NCBI GenBank assembly: GCA_026399415.1
Contig: JAPLQZ010000068.1
Span: 1-45,105, forward strand
Direction: 5' to 3'
From: Rhodocyclales bacterium
GTDB taxonomy: Bacteria; Pseudomonadota; Gammaproteobacteria; Burkholderiales; Rhodocyclaceae
Length of the DNA stretch: 45,105 nt
The notes under the pieces were generated by a model that worked only from the letters and a program-made list of their open reading frames with translations, did not search any database and had not been told where the DNA came from. Below are positions 25,700 through 34,244 of the stretch, one piece after another; the stretch's first letter is position 1, and every line of letters starts with the position of its first letter. Made by a program: the position numbers and the translations under genes.

Positions 25700-26196
25700 T
25701 AGAGCCTTCTGATCTTGTCCATCAGCGCCGTGGTCGAGCGCTCATGGATGAAGGGCAGCGAATGCACGCTGCCGCCCCAGGCGATCACTTCCCGGTAGCC
25801 GACAATCCTTTCCACCGGCCAGTCGCCGCCCTTGACCAGTAGGTCCGGCCGGCAATCGAGGATACGTTCGAGCGGCGTGTCCTCATCGAACCAGGTCACC
25901 AGCGATATGGATTCGAGCGAGGCCAGCAAGGCCATGCGGTCGGCCAGCGGATTCACCGGGCGATCAGCGCCCTTGCCCAGGCGCCTGACCGAAGCGTCCG
26001 AGTTGGCGGCGACGATCAGGGAGGCGCCGAGCGCGCGGGCCTGCGCCAGATAGGTGACATGGCCGCGGTGCAGGATGTCGAAACAGCCATTGGTAAACAC
26101 CAGCGGTCGCGGCAGCAGGGCGATGCGACCGGCCAGGTCAGCGGGGGCGGTGATCTTGGCCTCGAAGGCGGGCGGTCCCGGATGAACAAGTGCCAC
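25699..26196 (-). CDS. rfaE2: D-glycero-beta-D-manno-heptose 1-phosphate adenylyltransferase
   Basis: The protein has 165 residues from a GTG at 26196 with AGGAG 9 bases upstream. It is the stand-alone cytidylyltransferase-like half of RfaE/HldE, which makes ADP-heptose for the LPS inner core. The nucleotide-binding motif is TNGCFDILHRGHVTYL (HxGH), and the C-terminal RSTTALMDKIRR is the standard ending. Other family motifs are VAANSDASVRRLGKG and LVKGGDWPVERIVG. It follows the BON lipoprotein and the phosphoheptose isomerase-like gene in one direction, a typical betaproteobacterial order. Confidence 0.92.
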   Translation of the reverse strand: MALVHPGPPAFEAKITAPADLAGRIALLPRPLVFTNGCFDILHRGHVTYLAQARALGASLIVAANSDASVRRLGKGADRPVNPLADRMALLASLESISLVTWFDEDTPLERILDCRPDLLVKGGDWPVERIVGYREVIAWGGSVHSLPFIHERSTTALMDKIRRL

Positions 26197-26208
26197 GCGG
26201 CGGCGCTC

Positions 26209-27908
<1,700 letters not shown>

Positions 27909-27928
<20 letters not shown>

Positions 27929-28262
27929 TGCGCAGCCATTCAATGTTGTGCGTGTCGGGGCCGTCGAACAAGATGCAGTCGAAGCGGCAGGGCCTTTCGC
28001 CGTGGCACACCAGCCAGTGCCTTGCGGCGAGGATCAGGCGGGCCTGCTTGGCGGCGGTGATGCTGGCGGCGGCGCCGCCGAAATCGCTGCGGCTGCGCAG
28101 ACGCACTTCGACAAACACCGTGGATTTGCCATCGCGGCAGACCAGATCGATCTCGCCGCCCTTCACCCGGAAGTTGCGTTCGATCACGGAGAGCCCCTGC
28201 TGCACCAGATAGTCGGCCGCCAGTTGCTCGGCCGCCGCACCTTTGGCTTGCCTCGTACTCAT
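27909..28262 (-). CDS. yraN: YraN-family endonuclease-like protein (UPF0102)
   Basis: The protein has 117 residues. It has the restriction-endonuclease-like fold pattern of UPF0102: GAAAEQLAADYLVQQG, then GGEIDLVCRDGKSTVFVEVRLRS, which holds the E...D...ExK-like acidic residues (with R for K in FVEVRLRS). The start is MSTRQAKG at 28262, only 12 bp from the divergent rsmI start. It is next to rsmI as in most proteobacteria. A role in DNA processing is assumed for the family but unproven here. Confidence 0.88.
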
Positions 28263-28274
28263 CGGACTGCAACA

Positions 28275-29117
28275 ATGGCGGACATGGAAAATGCATTGTA
28301 TGTCGTCGCCACGCCGATCGGAAATCTGGGAGACATCACCTTGCGTGCGCTGGAAACCCTGCGCGGCGTCGACCTGGTCGCCTGCGAGGACACCCGTCAC
28401 GCGCGGCACCTGCTCGATCATCACGGCATCAGCGTGCCGACGCTGGCACTGCACCAGCACAACGAGAACGAAGCGGCGGCCAAGCTGATCCGGCTGCTGG
28501 GTGAAGGCAAGCGCGTGGCGCTGGTGTCGGATGCCGGAACGCCCGGCGTCTCCGATCCGGGCGCGCGCGCGGTCGCGGCGGTACGTGCCGCGGGTTTCAG
28601 GGTGATCCCGCTGCCCGGGCCGAATGCAGCGATTGCGGCCATGTCGGCGGCCGGTCTGGCGGACGAGCGGTTTCTGTTCGTCGGATTTTTGCCCGCAAGA
28701 GTCGGCGCTCGCAGGACGGCGATTGGCGAACTCGCATCCGTCAATGCGGCACTGGTGTTCTACGAAGCACCGCACCGGGTCATGGAAACGGTTGTCGACC
28801 TCGCAGAACTGCTGGAGCCGCAACGCGAAATCGTCATCGCCCGCGAACTGACCAAGATGTTCGAACAGATCGAACGCATGCCGCTGGCGGAGGCCACCGC
28901 CTGGCTGGCGGCCGATGCCAATCACCAACGGGGCGAATTCGTGCTGGTGGTCTCAGCGCCACCACTGCGCGAAGGCATGGATGCCGAGAGCGAACGCGTG
29001 CTGGCCGCGCTGCTGGCTGAATTGCCGGTAAAGCAGGCGGCCAAACTGGCGGCAGAAATTACCGGCCAGCCGAAGAATGCGCTGTATGCGCGGGCGCTGG
29101 AACTGAAGCGCAGTTGA
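28275..29117 (+). CDS. rsmI: 16S rRNA (cytidine-1402-2'-O)-methyltransferase
   Basis: The protein has 280 residues. Family motifs are [20 protein letters not shown] at the start, [51 protein letters not shown] and FLFVGFLPA. RsmI methylates the ribose of C1402 in 16S rRNA, which fine-tunes the P site. Length is normal. The start (28275) is 12 bp from the divergent yraN start, so the two promoters must overlap the opposite gene or each other. The codon stretch ARVGA includes a copy of the dispersed decamer (28700-28709, minus strand). Confidence 0.93.
   Translation: MADMENALYVVATPIGNLGDITLRALETLRGVDLVACEDTRHARHLLDHHGISVPTLALHQHNENEAAAKLIRLLGEGKRVALVSDAGTPGVSDPGARAVAAVRAAGFRVIPLPGPNAAIAAMSAAGLADERFLFVGFLPARVGARRTAIGELASVNAALVFYEAPHRVMETVVDLAELLEPQREIVIARELTKMFEQIERMPLAEATAWLAADANHQRGEFVLVVSAPPLREGMDAESERVLAALLAELPVKQAAKLAAEITGQPKNALYARALELKRS
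28700..28709 (-). repeat. Dispersed repeat core AGCGCCGACT
   Basis: Exact 10-base core on the minus strand, inside rsmI, followed in that direction by CT as in the long forms. Confidence 0.4.
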
Positions 29118-29129
29118 CAAGGCGGCCCG

Positions 29130-29135
29130 TATAAT
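29130..29135 (+). promoter_or_regulatory. Perfect -10 box (TATAAT) just above pyrC
   Basis: TATAAT ends 7 bases before the pyrC ATG. No good -35 hexamer lies at the normal distance. The TTGACA at 29114-29119 is only 10 bases away and contains the rsmI stop. If used, transcription would start at about 29142, giving a leaderless message. Confidence 0.4.
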
Positions 29136-29142
29136 TCGCTCC

Positions 29143-30177
29143 ATGCAGACCCTGACCATCACGCGCCCCGACGACTGGCACTTGCATCTGCGTGATGGCG
29201 CCGCACTTGCCGCCGTGCTGCCCGATACCGCGCGGCGCTTTGCCCGTGCCATCGTCATGCCCAACCTGAAGCCGCCGGTGACTACCGTGGCGCTGGCGGC
29301 GGCCTACCGCGAACGCATCCTGGCCGCGCTGCCGGCCGGCATGAACTTCACGCCGCTGATGACGCTGTATCTGACCGACAACATGCCGCCGACGGAAGTG
29401 GACGCCGTCAAGGCCAGCGGTTTTGTGCACGCGATCAAGCTCTATCCCGCCGGGGCCACGACCAATTCCGCTGCCGGTGTCAGCGACCTGAAAAAATGCG
29501 CGGCAACGCTGGCGCGCATGGAAAAGCTCGGCGTGCCGCTGCTGGTGCATGGCGAAGTCACCGATCCGGTCGTGGACGTTTTCGACCGCGAGGCGGTGTT
29601 CATCGACAGCGTACTGATACCGCTGCTGCGAGACTTCCCGGCGCTGAAAGTGGTGCTCGAACACGTCACGACGAGGGACGGCGTCGACTTCGTGCGCGAC
29701 AGCGGCGCGAATGTGGCGGGCACCCTGACAGCCCACCATCTGCTGCTGAATCGCAACGCGATGTTTGCCGGCGGCATTCGTCCGCACCATTACTGCCTGC
29801 CGGTATTGAAACGCGAGACGCACCGTCAGGCACTGCTCGCCGCGGCGATTTCGGGCAATCCGAAATTTTTCCTCGGCACCGATTCGGCGCCGCATGCGCA
29901 AAGCGCCAAGGAAACGGCTTGCGGCTGCGCCGGCTGCTACACCGCGCACGCCGGCATCGAACTGTATGCCGAAGCCTTCGAGGTGGCCGGCGCACTGGAG
30001 AAGCTGGAAGCCTTCGCCAGCTTTTGTGGTGCCGACTACTACGGCCTGCCGCGCAATACGGAGCAGATCACCTTGCGACGCGAGGCGGTCGCCGTACCCG
30101 TGAGCCTTGATTACCTGGCGGGTGAAAGGCTGGTGCCGCTGCGTGCAGGCGAGTCCGTTGCCTGGCGGCTGGAGTAA
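29143..30177 (+). CDS. pyrC: Dihydroorotase (class II, PyrC type)
   Basis: The protein has 344 residues, the normal length. It closes carbamoyl-aspartate to dihydroorotate in pyrimidine synthesis. The metal motif HLHLRDG (H13, H15) follows the conserved start [10 protein letters not shown]. The lysine expected to be carbamylated is in [14 protein letters not shown]. Further ligands are in [14 protein letters not shown] and the terminal [12 protein letters not shown] perfect TATAAT sits 7 bases upstream of the ATG, and there is no Shine-Dalgarno sequence. The 3' end is followed after 16 bp by the DUF3025 gene. Confidence 0.95.
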   Translation: MQTLTITRPDDWHLHLRDGAALAAVLPDTARRFARAIVMPNLKPPVTTVALAAAYRERILAALPAGMNFTPLMTLYLTDNMPPTEVDAVKASGFVHAIKLYPAGATTNSAAGVSDLKKCAATLARMEKLGVPLLVHGEVTDPVVDVFDREAVFIDSVLIPLLRDFPALKVVLEHVTTRDGVDFVRDSGANVAGTLTAHHLLLNRNAMFAGGIRPHHYCLPVLKRETHRQALLAAAISGNPKFFLGTDSAPHAQSAKETACGCAGCYTAHAGIELYAEAFEVAGALEKLEAFASFCGADYYGLPRNTEQITLRREAVAVPVSLDYLAGERLVPLRAGESVAWRLE

Positions 30178-30193
30178 TTCCCGTCGCGAGGCA

Positions 30194-30994
30194 GTGACGC
30201 CGGCAGAGGCGGAACTTCATCCGCTGTCGGCCTTCCTGCGGCCCTGGTTTGCCGACGGCGCGCCTGAAATATCCCGACTGAATGCAGCAGCCCTTGACCG
30301 CGGGCTGGTAACGGGCAGCGGGGTGGCGCTGCGCTTTGTCGAGCCGTCCGGCGGACCCGACGGTTACGAGGAACGAGCCTTCCTGACTGGCGAGATCGCG
30401 ACACGAGCCGGCAACCGGCACGACCTGTTCAATGCGCTGATCTGGCTGGCCTTCCCGCGGACCAAGGCAGCTCTCAACCGGCGTCACGTCGCGGCGCTGG
30501 CCGAGGCGCGAAAAAAGGGAAGTTCCGCGCGCGGCCGGCTGCGCGATGCGCTGACCCAGTTCGACGAATGCGGCGTGGTCGTGGCGGGATCGCGTTCCGA
30601 TCTTTGGCAGGCCTTGTGCGCGCATCGCTGGCGCGAGGTTTTCGTGCAGCGACGGGCAGAACTGTTGCGCACGACTCGCTTCCTGGTCTTCGGCCATGCC
30701 AGCCATGATGCCCTCGCCGCACCCTTTGCCGGACTGTGCGGCAAGGCGGTGTTCGTCGAAGTCGATGCAGCGTGGCTAAACCTTTCCGAGGCGACGGCGC
30801 TGGCAGCGCTCGATGAGTGTGTTGCCACGCAATTCGATAGCCGCGACTTTTCGCCGCGCGACTGGCAACCCTTGCCCCTGCTCGGCATTCCCGGCGCCAC
30901 GGCGGACAACGAGCGGCCGGACTACTATGACGACAGGCGCCAGTTCCGCCCGCCGCGTACAATGCGCTCGGGAAGTTCGCCAGGCAACCGCTGA
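30194..30994 (+). CDS. DUF3025 family protein
   Basis: The protein has 266 residues from the GTG at 30194, the first plausible start after the pyrC stop; further upstream codons lie inside pyrC. Family features include the segment NRHDLFNALIWLAFPRTKAALN, FDECGVVVAG, LVFGHASHDAL, and PLPLLGIPGATADNE near the C-terminus, shared by proteobacterial DUF3025 proteins of unknown function. The last 25 bases overlap the RNase P RNA, whose -10 box also lies within this gene. No catalytic motif is recognised. Confidence 0.8.
   Translation: MTPAEAELHPLSAFLRPWFADGAPEISRLNAAALDRGLVTGSGVALRFVEPSGGPDGYEERAFLTGEIATRAGNRHDLFNALIWLAFPRTKAALNRRHVAALAEARKKGSSARGRLRDALTQFDECGVVVAGSRSDLWQALCAHRWREVFVQRRAELLRTTRFLVFGHASHDALAAPFAGLCGKAVFVEVDAAWLNLSEATALAALDECVATQFDSRDFSPRDWQPLPLLGIPGATADNERPDYYDDRRQFRPPRTMRSGSSPGNR
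30958..30963 (+). promoter_or_regulatory. rnpB: -10 box of rnpB inside the DUF3025 gene
   Basis: TACAAT ends 7 bases before the 5' end of the RNase P RNA predicted from its P1 helix (30970). No clear -35 hexamer is seen. Confidence 0.5.
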
Positions 30995-31344
30995 TCACGA
31001 AAGTGGTTGGAGGAAAGTCCGGGCCCCATAGAGCGGAATGCCGGCTAACGGCCGGGCGCTATAAGTCGGGCGGCGCAAGTCGTCCGACCCAAGGCGACAG
31101 ACAGTGCAACAGAAAGATACCGCCTAAGCTCGCAAGAGCCGGTAAGGGTGAAATGGTGGAGTAAGAGCCCACCGCGGACGTGGTAACACGGACGGCATGG
31201 CAAACCTCATTCGGGGCAAGGCCAAATAGGGGAGCATTGGCGTGGCTCGCGTCGCTCCCGGGTAGGCTGCTACAGGCCGCTGGCAACAGCGGTCGCAGAG
31301 GAATGGTTGCCCACGACAGAACCCGGCTTATCGGCGGACTTCCC
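30970..31344 (+). ncRNA. rnpB: RNase P RNA (bacterial type A)
   Basis: Universally conserved blocks are present in order: GGAGGAAAGTCCGGGC (31009-31024), ACAGTGCAACAGAAAG, GGTAAGGGTGAAA, GTAAGAGCCCACCG, GCAAGGCCAAATAGG, CCGGGTAGGCTGC and ACAGAACCCGGCTTATCGG. The ends are set by the P1 helix, where GGGAAGTTCGCC (30970-30981) pairs with GGCGGACTTCCC (31333-31344). It is the catalytic RNA that matures the 5' ends of tRNAs. The 5' end overlaps the DUF3025 stop by 25 bp. Confidence 0.97.
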
Positions 31345-31368
31345 ACCCGTCGCTTCGCGATGGGTGGG
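31342..31368 (+). terminator. Hairpin after rnpB
   Basis: CCCACCC-GTCGCTTCGCGAT-GGGTGGG forms a strong stem that overlaps the last bases of RNase P RNA. A T-tract is missing (GCTTGATG follows), so it may act as an end-protecting structure or a weak terminator. Confidence 0.5.
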
Positions 31369-31390
31369 GCTTGATGCACCATCCCCCCAT

Positions 31391-31411
31391 CCCCCTTCCC
31401 GTGGAAGGGGG
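31391..31411. terminator. Second GC-rich hairpin between rnpB and the GntR gene
   Basis: CCCCCTTCC-CGT-GGAAGGGGG is a perfect 9-bp stem. No T-tract follows on either strand. A third small inverted repeat (GCCGCC/GGCGGC, 31424-31438) precedes the stop of the leftward GntR gene. They probably separate the convergent units. Confidence 0.45.
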
Positions 31412-31441
31412 TGACGAAGTCGGGCCGCCTGCGGCGGCTAT

Positions 31442-32224
31442 TTAGCGTTTGCTCCGACGCTTTGGTTGCGGCAGGCTCTTCCTCTCGAGATCGAGCGCCA
31501 GTTTGATGCCAAAACGGCTGGCGGCACCGCGCAGATGATCCAGCGCGTTGCGGCGCGCGGCTTCTGCATTGCCAAGGGAGATCGCCTCGAACAGGGCGTG
31601 ATGCTCGCGCTGGGCTTCTTGGGGATGGGCTAGTTCGCGGCGCGTGCCGTGCCATGACAGCTTGCGTGTATCCGAAAAGTGCAGGCCGAGGAATTCGACC
31701 AGCCGGGCGACGTAGGAATTATGCGTGGCGCTGGCCATTGCAATATGAAAATTGTCATCGGCTTCAGTGCCGTCGTGACCTCCGGCCATCGCGTCGTCCA
31801 TCGTCTGGAGGTGCTGCGCCATGGCCTTGAGATCCTTCCTGTCGCGGCGTTGCGCCGCGAGTTCGGCCACGGCGCCTTCGACCATGGCCCGCAGTTCGAA
31901 AATATCGCGCAACTCGTCCAGTTCCGCGCCGACCCCTTTCCAGAAACGCAGGTTGATGACTTTCGGTGCCTCGACGACGAAGGCACCCGAACCCTGCCGG
32001 GTCTCGATCAGGCCATCGGCCTTGAGGCGGGCGATGGCTTCGCGCACCACTGAACGGCTGACGCCGCAGGCGTCACCGAGTGCCTTTTCGGTCGGCAGTC
32101 GATCGCCGGGCTTGAGTTCGCCGCTCGCAATGCGGTCGCGCAGATCGCCGGACACCTTTTCGGAGAGGTGCAAGGGTCTTGCGATGCGACCGAGTTTGGT
32201 AGAGTGGGATGGCAGGATTGACAT
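31442..32224 (-). CDS. GntR-family transcriptional regulator (FadR subfamily, FCD domain)
   Basis: The protein has 260 residues from the ATG at 32224. The winged helix spans about 20-90 (RLPTEKALGDACGVSRSVVREAIARL, then GLIETRQGSGAFV). An all-helical FCD ligand domain follows, with likely metal ligands in DDNFHIAMASATHN and the His of REHHALFEAI. Such regulators usually repress transporters of organic acids until the acid binds. It is divergent from the TRAP operon, and a perfect GntR-type palindrome lies between them at 32250-32260, so local autoregulated repression of dctPQM is likely. Confidence 0.9.
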   Translation of the reverse strand: MSILPSHSTKLGRIARPLHLSEKVSGDLRDRIASGELKPGDRLPTEKALGDACGVSRSVVREAIARLKADGLIETRQGSGAFVVEAPKVINLRFWKGVGAELDELRDIFELRAMVEGAVAELAAQRRDRKDLKAMAQHLQTMDDAMAGGHDGTEADDNFHIAMASATHNSYVARLVEFLGLHFSDTRKLSWHGTRRELAHPQEAQREHHALFEAISLGNAEAARRNALDHLRGAASRFGIKLALDLERKSLPQPKRRSKR

Positions 32225-32249
32225 GGACGCCTTTTTAATTGTTATCCTA

Positions 32250-32260
32250 TTGTCAGACAA
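32250..32260. promoter_or_regulatory. GntR/FadR-type operator over divergent -35 boxes
   Basis: TTGTC-A-GACAA is a perfect 11-bp palindrome matching the TNGTNNNACNA pattern of FadR-type sites. Rightward, TTGTCA (32250-32255) with TAAAGT (32274-32279) forms a promoter with 18-bp spacing. Leftward, TTGTCT plus TAAAAA has 17-bp spacing. Binding would block both -35 elements. Confidence 0.6.
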
Positions 32261-32382
32261 ATTCGCTTTCTGGTAAAGTCGATCTGTCGCTCGCAGTGCA
32301 AAACATAAGTAACCAAGACCGCGGGCCGTCAGGACACTAGTTCAAGCGGCCGCAAACTTAAGATTGTTCTCAGGAGGAACAC

Positions 32383-33540
32383 ATGTCCGACACCAAGCAA
32401 GCCGAGCAAAAACCGTCCCGCCGCAAGTTCCTCGCTGCTGCCGTCACCGGCAGCGTGGGCGTCGCCGCCGCGGGTTTCCCGATGATCGCCAAGGCGCAGG
32501 CCGGCCCGATCAGCATGCGCTGGCAGTCGACCTGGCCGGCGAAAGACATTTTCCACGAATACGCCCTCGACTTCGCCAAGAAGGTCAACGACATGACCGG
32601 CGGCGATCTCAAGATCGAAGTGTTGCCGGCCGGTGCCGTGGTGCCTGCCTTCGGTTTGCTGGAAGCGGTGCAGAAGGGCACGCTGGATGGCGGACACGGG
32701 GTGCTGGGCTATCACTACGGCAAGCAGAACGCGCTGGCGCTGTGGAATTCCGGCCCGGCTTTCGGCATGGACGCCAACATGCTCCTGTCCTGGCACAAGT
32801 ACGGCGGCGGCCAGGAACTGCTGGCCAAGCTCTACGCCTCCATCGGCATGACCAACGTGCAGTCCTTCCTCTACGGCCCGATGGCGACGCAGCCGCTGGG
32901 CTGGTTCAAGAAGCCGGTTACCAAGCCCGAGGATTTCAAGGGCCTCAAGTACCGCACTAACGGCCTGGCGATCGATTTGTTTACCGCCATGGGCGCTGCC
33001 GTGAATGCGTTGCCCGGCGGCGAGATCGTGCCGGCGATGGACCGCGGCCTGCTCGATGCAGCCGAGTTCAACAACGCTACTTCCGACCGCCTGCTCGGCT
33101 TCCCTGACGTGTCAAAGGTCTGCATGCTGCAAAGCTATCATCAGAGCGCCGAGACCTTCGAGATCATGTTCAACAAGACCAAGTACGACGCGCTGCCGGC
33201 GAAATTGAAGTCGATCATCGCCGGTTCCGTCGAGGCGGCGTCCGCCGACATGTCCTGGAAAGCCATTGACCGTTATTCCAAGGACTACATCGAGTTGCAG
33301 ACCAAGGACAAGGTCAAGTTCTACAAGACCCCGGATGCGGTGCTGCAGACGCAACTCGTGCTGTGGGACGCGATACTCGAGAAGAAGTCGGCGGAAAATC
33401 CCATGTTCAAGGAAATCGTCGCTTCGCAAAGAGCCTTCGCCGAGCGCGCCGTGAAATGGGATCAGGACACCATCATCAGCCGGCGCATGGCGATGAACCA
33501 TTTCTTCGGAGCCAAGCCGGCCGCTCCCAAGAAGGGTTAA
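32383..33540 (+). CDS. TRAP transporter periplasmic binding protein (DctP family, Tat signal)
   Basis: The protein has 385 residues. AGGAGG lies 7 bases upstream of the ATG. The leader has a twin-arginine motif (PSRRKFLAAA), with cleavage after AKAQA near residue 40, so the folded protein is probably exported by Tat. The mature part fits the DctP fold (MRWQSTWPAKDIFHEYALDFAKKV, then LPGGEIVPAMDRGLLDAAEF and the WDAILE region) and resembles the TakP-like group that binds 2-oxo acids as a dimer. That ligand class agrees with the 2-hydroxyacid dehydrogenase gene downstream, but the ligand is not proven. First gene of the GntR-controlled dctPQM operon. Confidence 0.9.
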   Translation: MSDTKQAEQKPSRRKFLAAAVTGSVGVAAAGFPMIAKAQAGPISMRWQSTWPAKDIFHEYALDFAKKVNDMTGGDLKIEVLPAGAVVPAFGLLEAVQKGTLDGGHGVLGYHYGKQNALALWNSGPAFGMDANMLLSWHKYGGGQELLAKLYASIGMTNVQSFLYGPMATQPLGWFKKPVTKPEDFKGLKYRTNGLAIDLFTAMGAAVNALPGGEIVPAMDRGLLDAAEFNNATSDRLLGFPDVSKVCMLQSYHQSAETFEIMFNKTKYDALPAKLKSIIAGSVEAASADMSWKAIDRYSKDYIELQTKDKVKFYKTPDAVLQTQLVLWDAILEKKSAENPMFKEIVASQRAFAERAVKWDQDTIISRRMAMNHFFGAKPAAPKKG

Positions 33541-33560
33541 GGGATCTTCGCAGCACTTAT

Positions 33561-33589
33561 CAACCATCCGGGCATGGCCCGGGTGGTTG
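33561..33589 (+). terminator. Intercistronic hairpin between dctP and dctQ
   Basis: CAACCA-T-CCGGGC-ATG-GCCCGG-G-TGGTTG, a 12-bp stem with one mismatch, is followed by the T-rich ATTTTATT. It probably attenuates transcription or protects the dctP message so that the binding protein exceeds the permease. Confidence 0.6.
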
Positions 33590-33611
33590 ATTTTATTGAG
33601 CGGGGCAAAAA

Positions 33612-34244
33612 ATGCAGAAATTGTTTCTTTTCGTTGACAAGGTGAGCACCAAGGTCGGGCATGCCTTTTCCTGGCTCATTCTGGCGCTGACCCTGATGAT
33701 TACCTGGGAAGTGTTCTCGCGCTACGTTCTCGACCATCCGCATCCGTGGGCCTTCGATGTCATGATCATGATGTACGGCGCGATGTTCATGATGGCCGGT
33801 GCCTACACCCTGTCCAAGAACGGGCATGTCCGCGGCGACGTGCTCTACGGCTTCTTTCCACCCCGCCTGCAGGCCGGGCTCGATCTCGCGCTCTACATAT
33901 TGTTTTTCATTCCCGGCGTCGTTGCCCTCGCCTGGGCTGGTTACTCCTATGCCGCCGAGTCATGGGCGATCAAGGAGATTTCGAACATTACCTCCGATGG
34001 CCCGCCGGTGTATCCATTCAAGACCATCATCCCGTTGGCGGGCGCCATGCTGCTGATACAGGGCGTGGTGGAAATCCTGCGCTGCATCGTCTGCCTGCAG
34101 AAGGGCGAGTGGCCCTCGCGCGAGGAAGACGTCGAGGAAGTCGACGTCGACAAGCTGAAGGACATGGTGCATGTCAAGGATGCTGACATCGCCGCTCTCG
34201 ATGCGATCGTTGTCGCTCAGGAAGAAGATGAGGCCGGCAAATGA
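33612..34244 (+). CDS. TRAP transporter small permease (DctQ)
   Basis: The protein has 210 residues with four transmembrane helices (about 15-35, 50-68, 85-110 and 135-155). Family hallmarks are WEVFSRYVLDHPHPWAFDVMIMMYGAMFM and the central GHVRGDVLYG motif. After the last helix a strongly acidic tail of about 45 residues (SREEDVEEVDVDKLKD, VVAQEEDEAGK) extends the protein beyond the common length of about 165-180. It overlaps dctM by ATGA. Together the two form the inner-membrane sodium-driven TRAP permease. Confidence 0.9.
   Translation: MQKLFLFVDKVSTKVGHAFSWLILALTLMITWEVFSRYVLDHPHPWAFDVMIMMYGAMFMMAGAYTLSKNGHVRGDVLYGFFPPRLQAGLDLALYILFFIPGVVALAWAGYSYAAESWAIKEISNITSDGPPVYPFKTIIPLAGAMLLIQGVVEILRCIVCLQKGEWPSREEDVEEVDVDKLKDMVHVKDADIAALDAIVVAQEEDEAGK

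Noticed and set aside
32230-32250. AATTGTTATCC resembling half of the E. coli lac operator
   Set aside because: Only one half site, no LacI-type gene nearby, and the adjacent FadR-type palindrome explains the regulation better.
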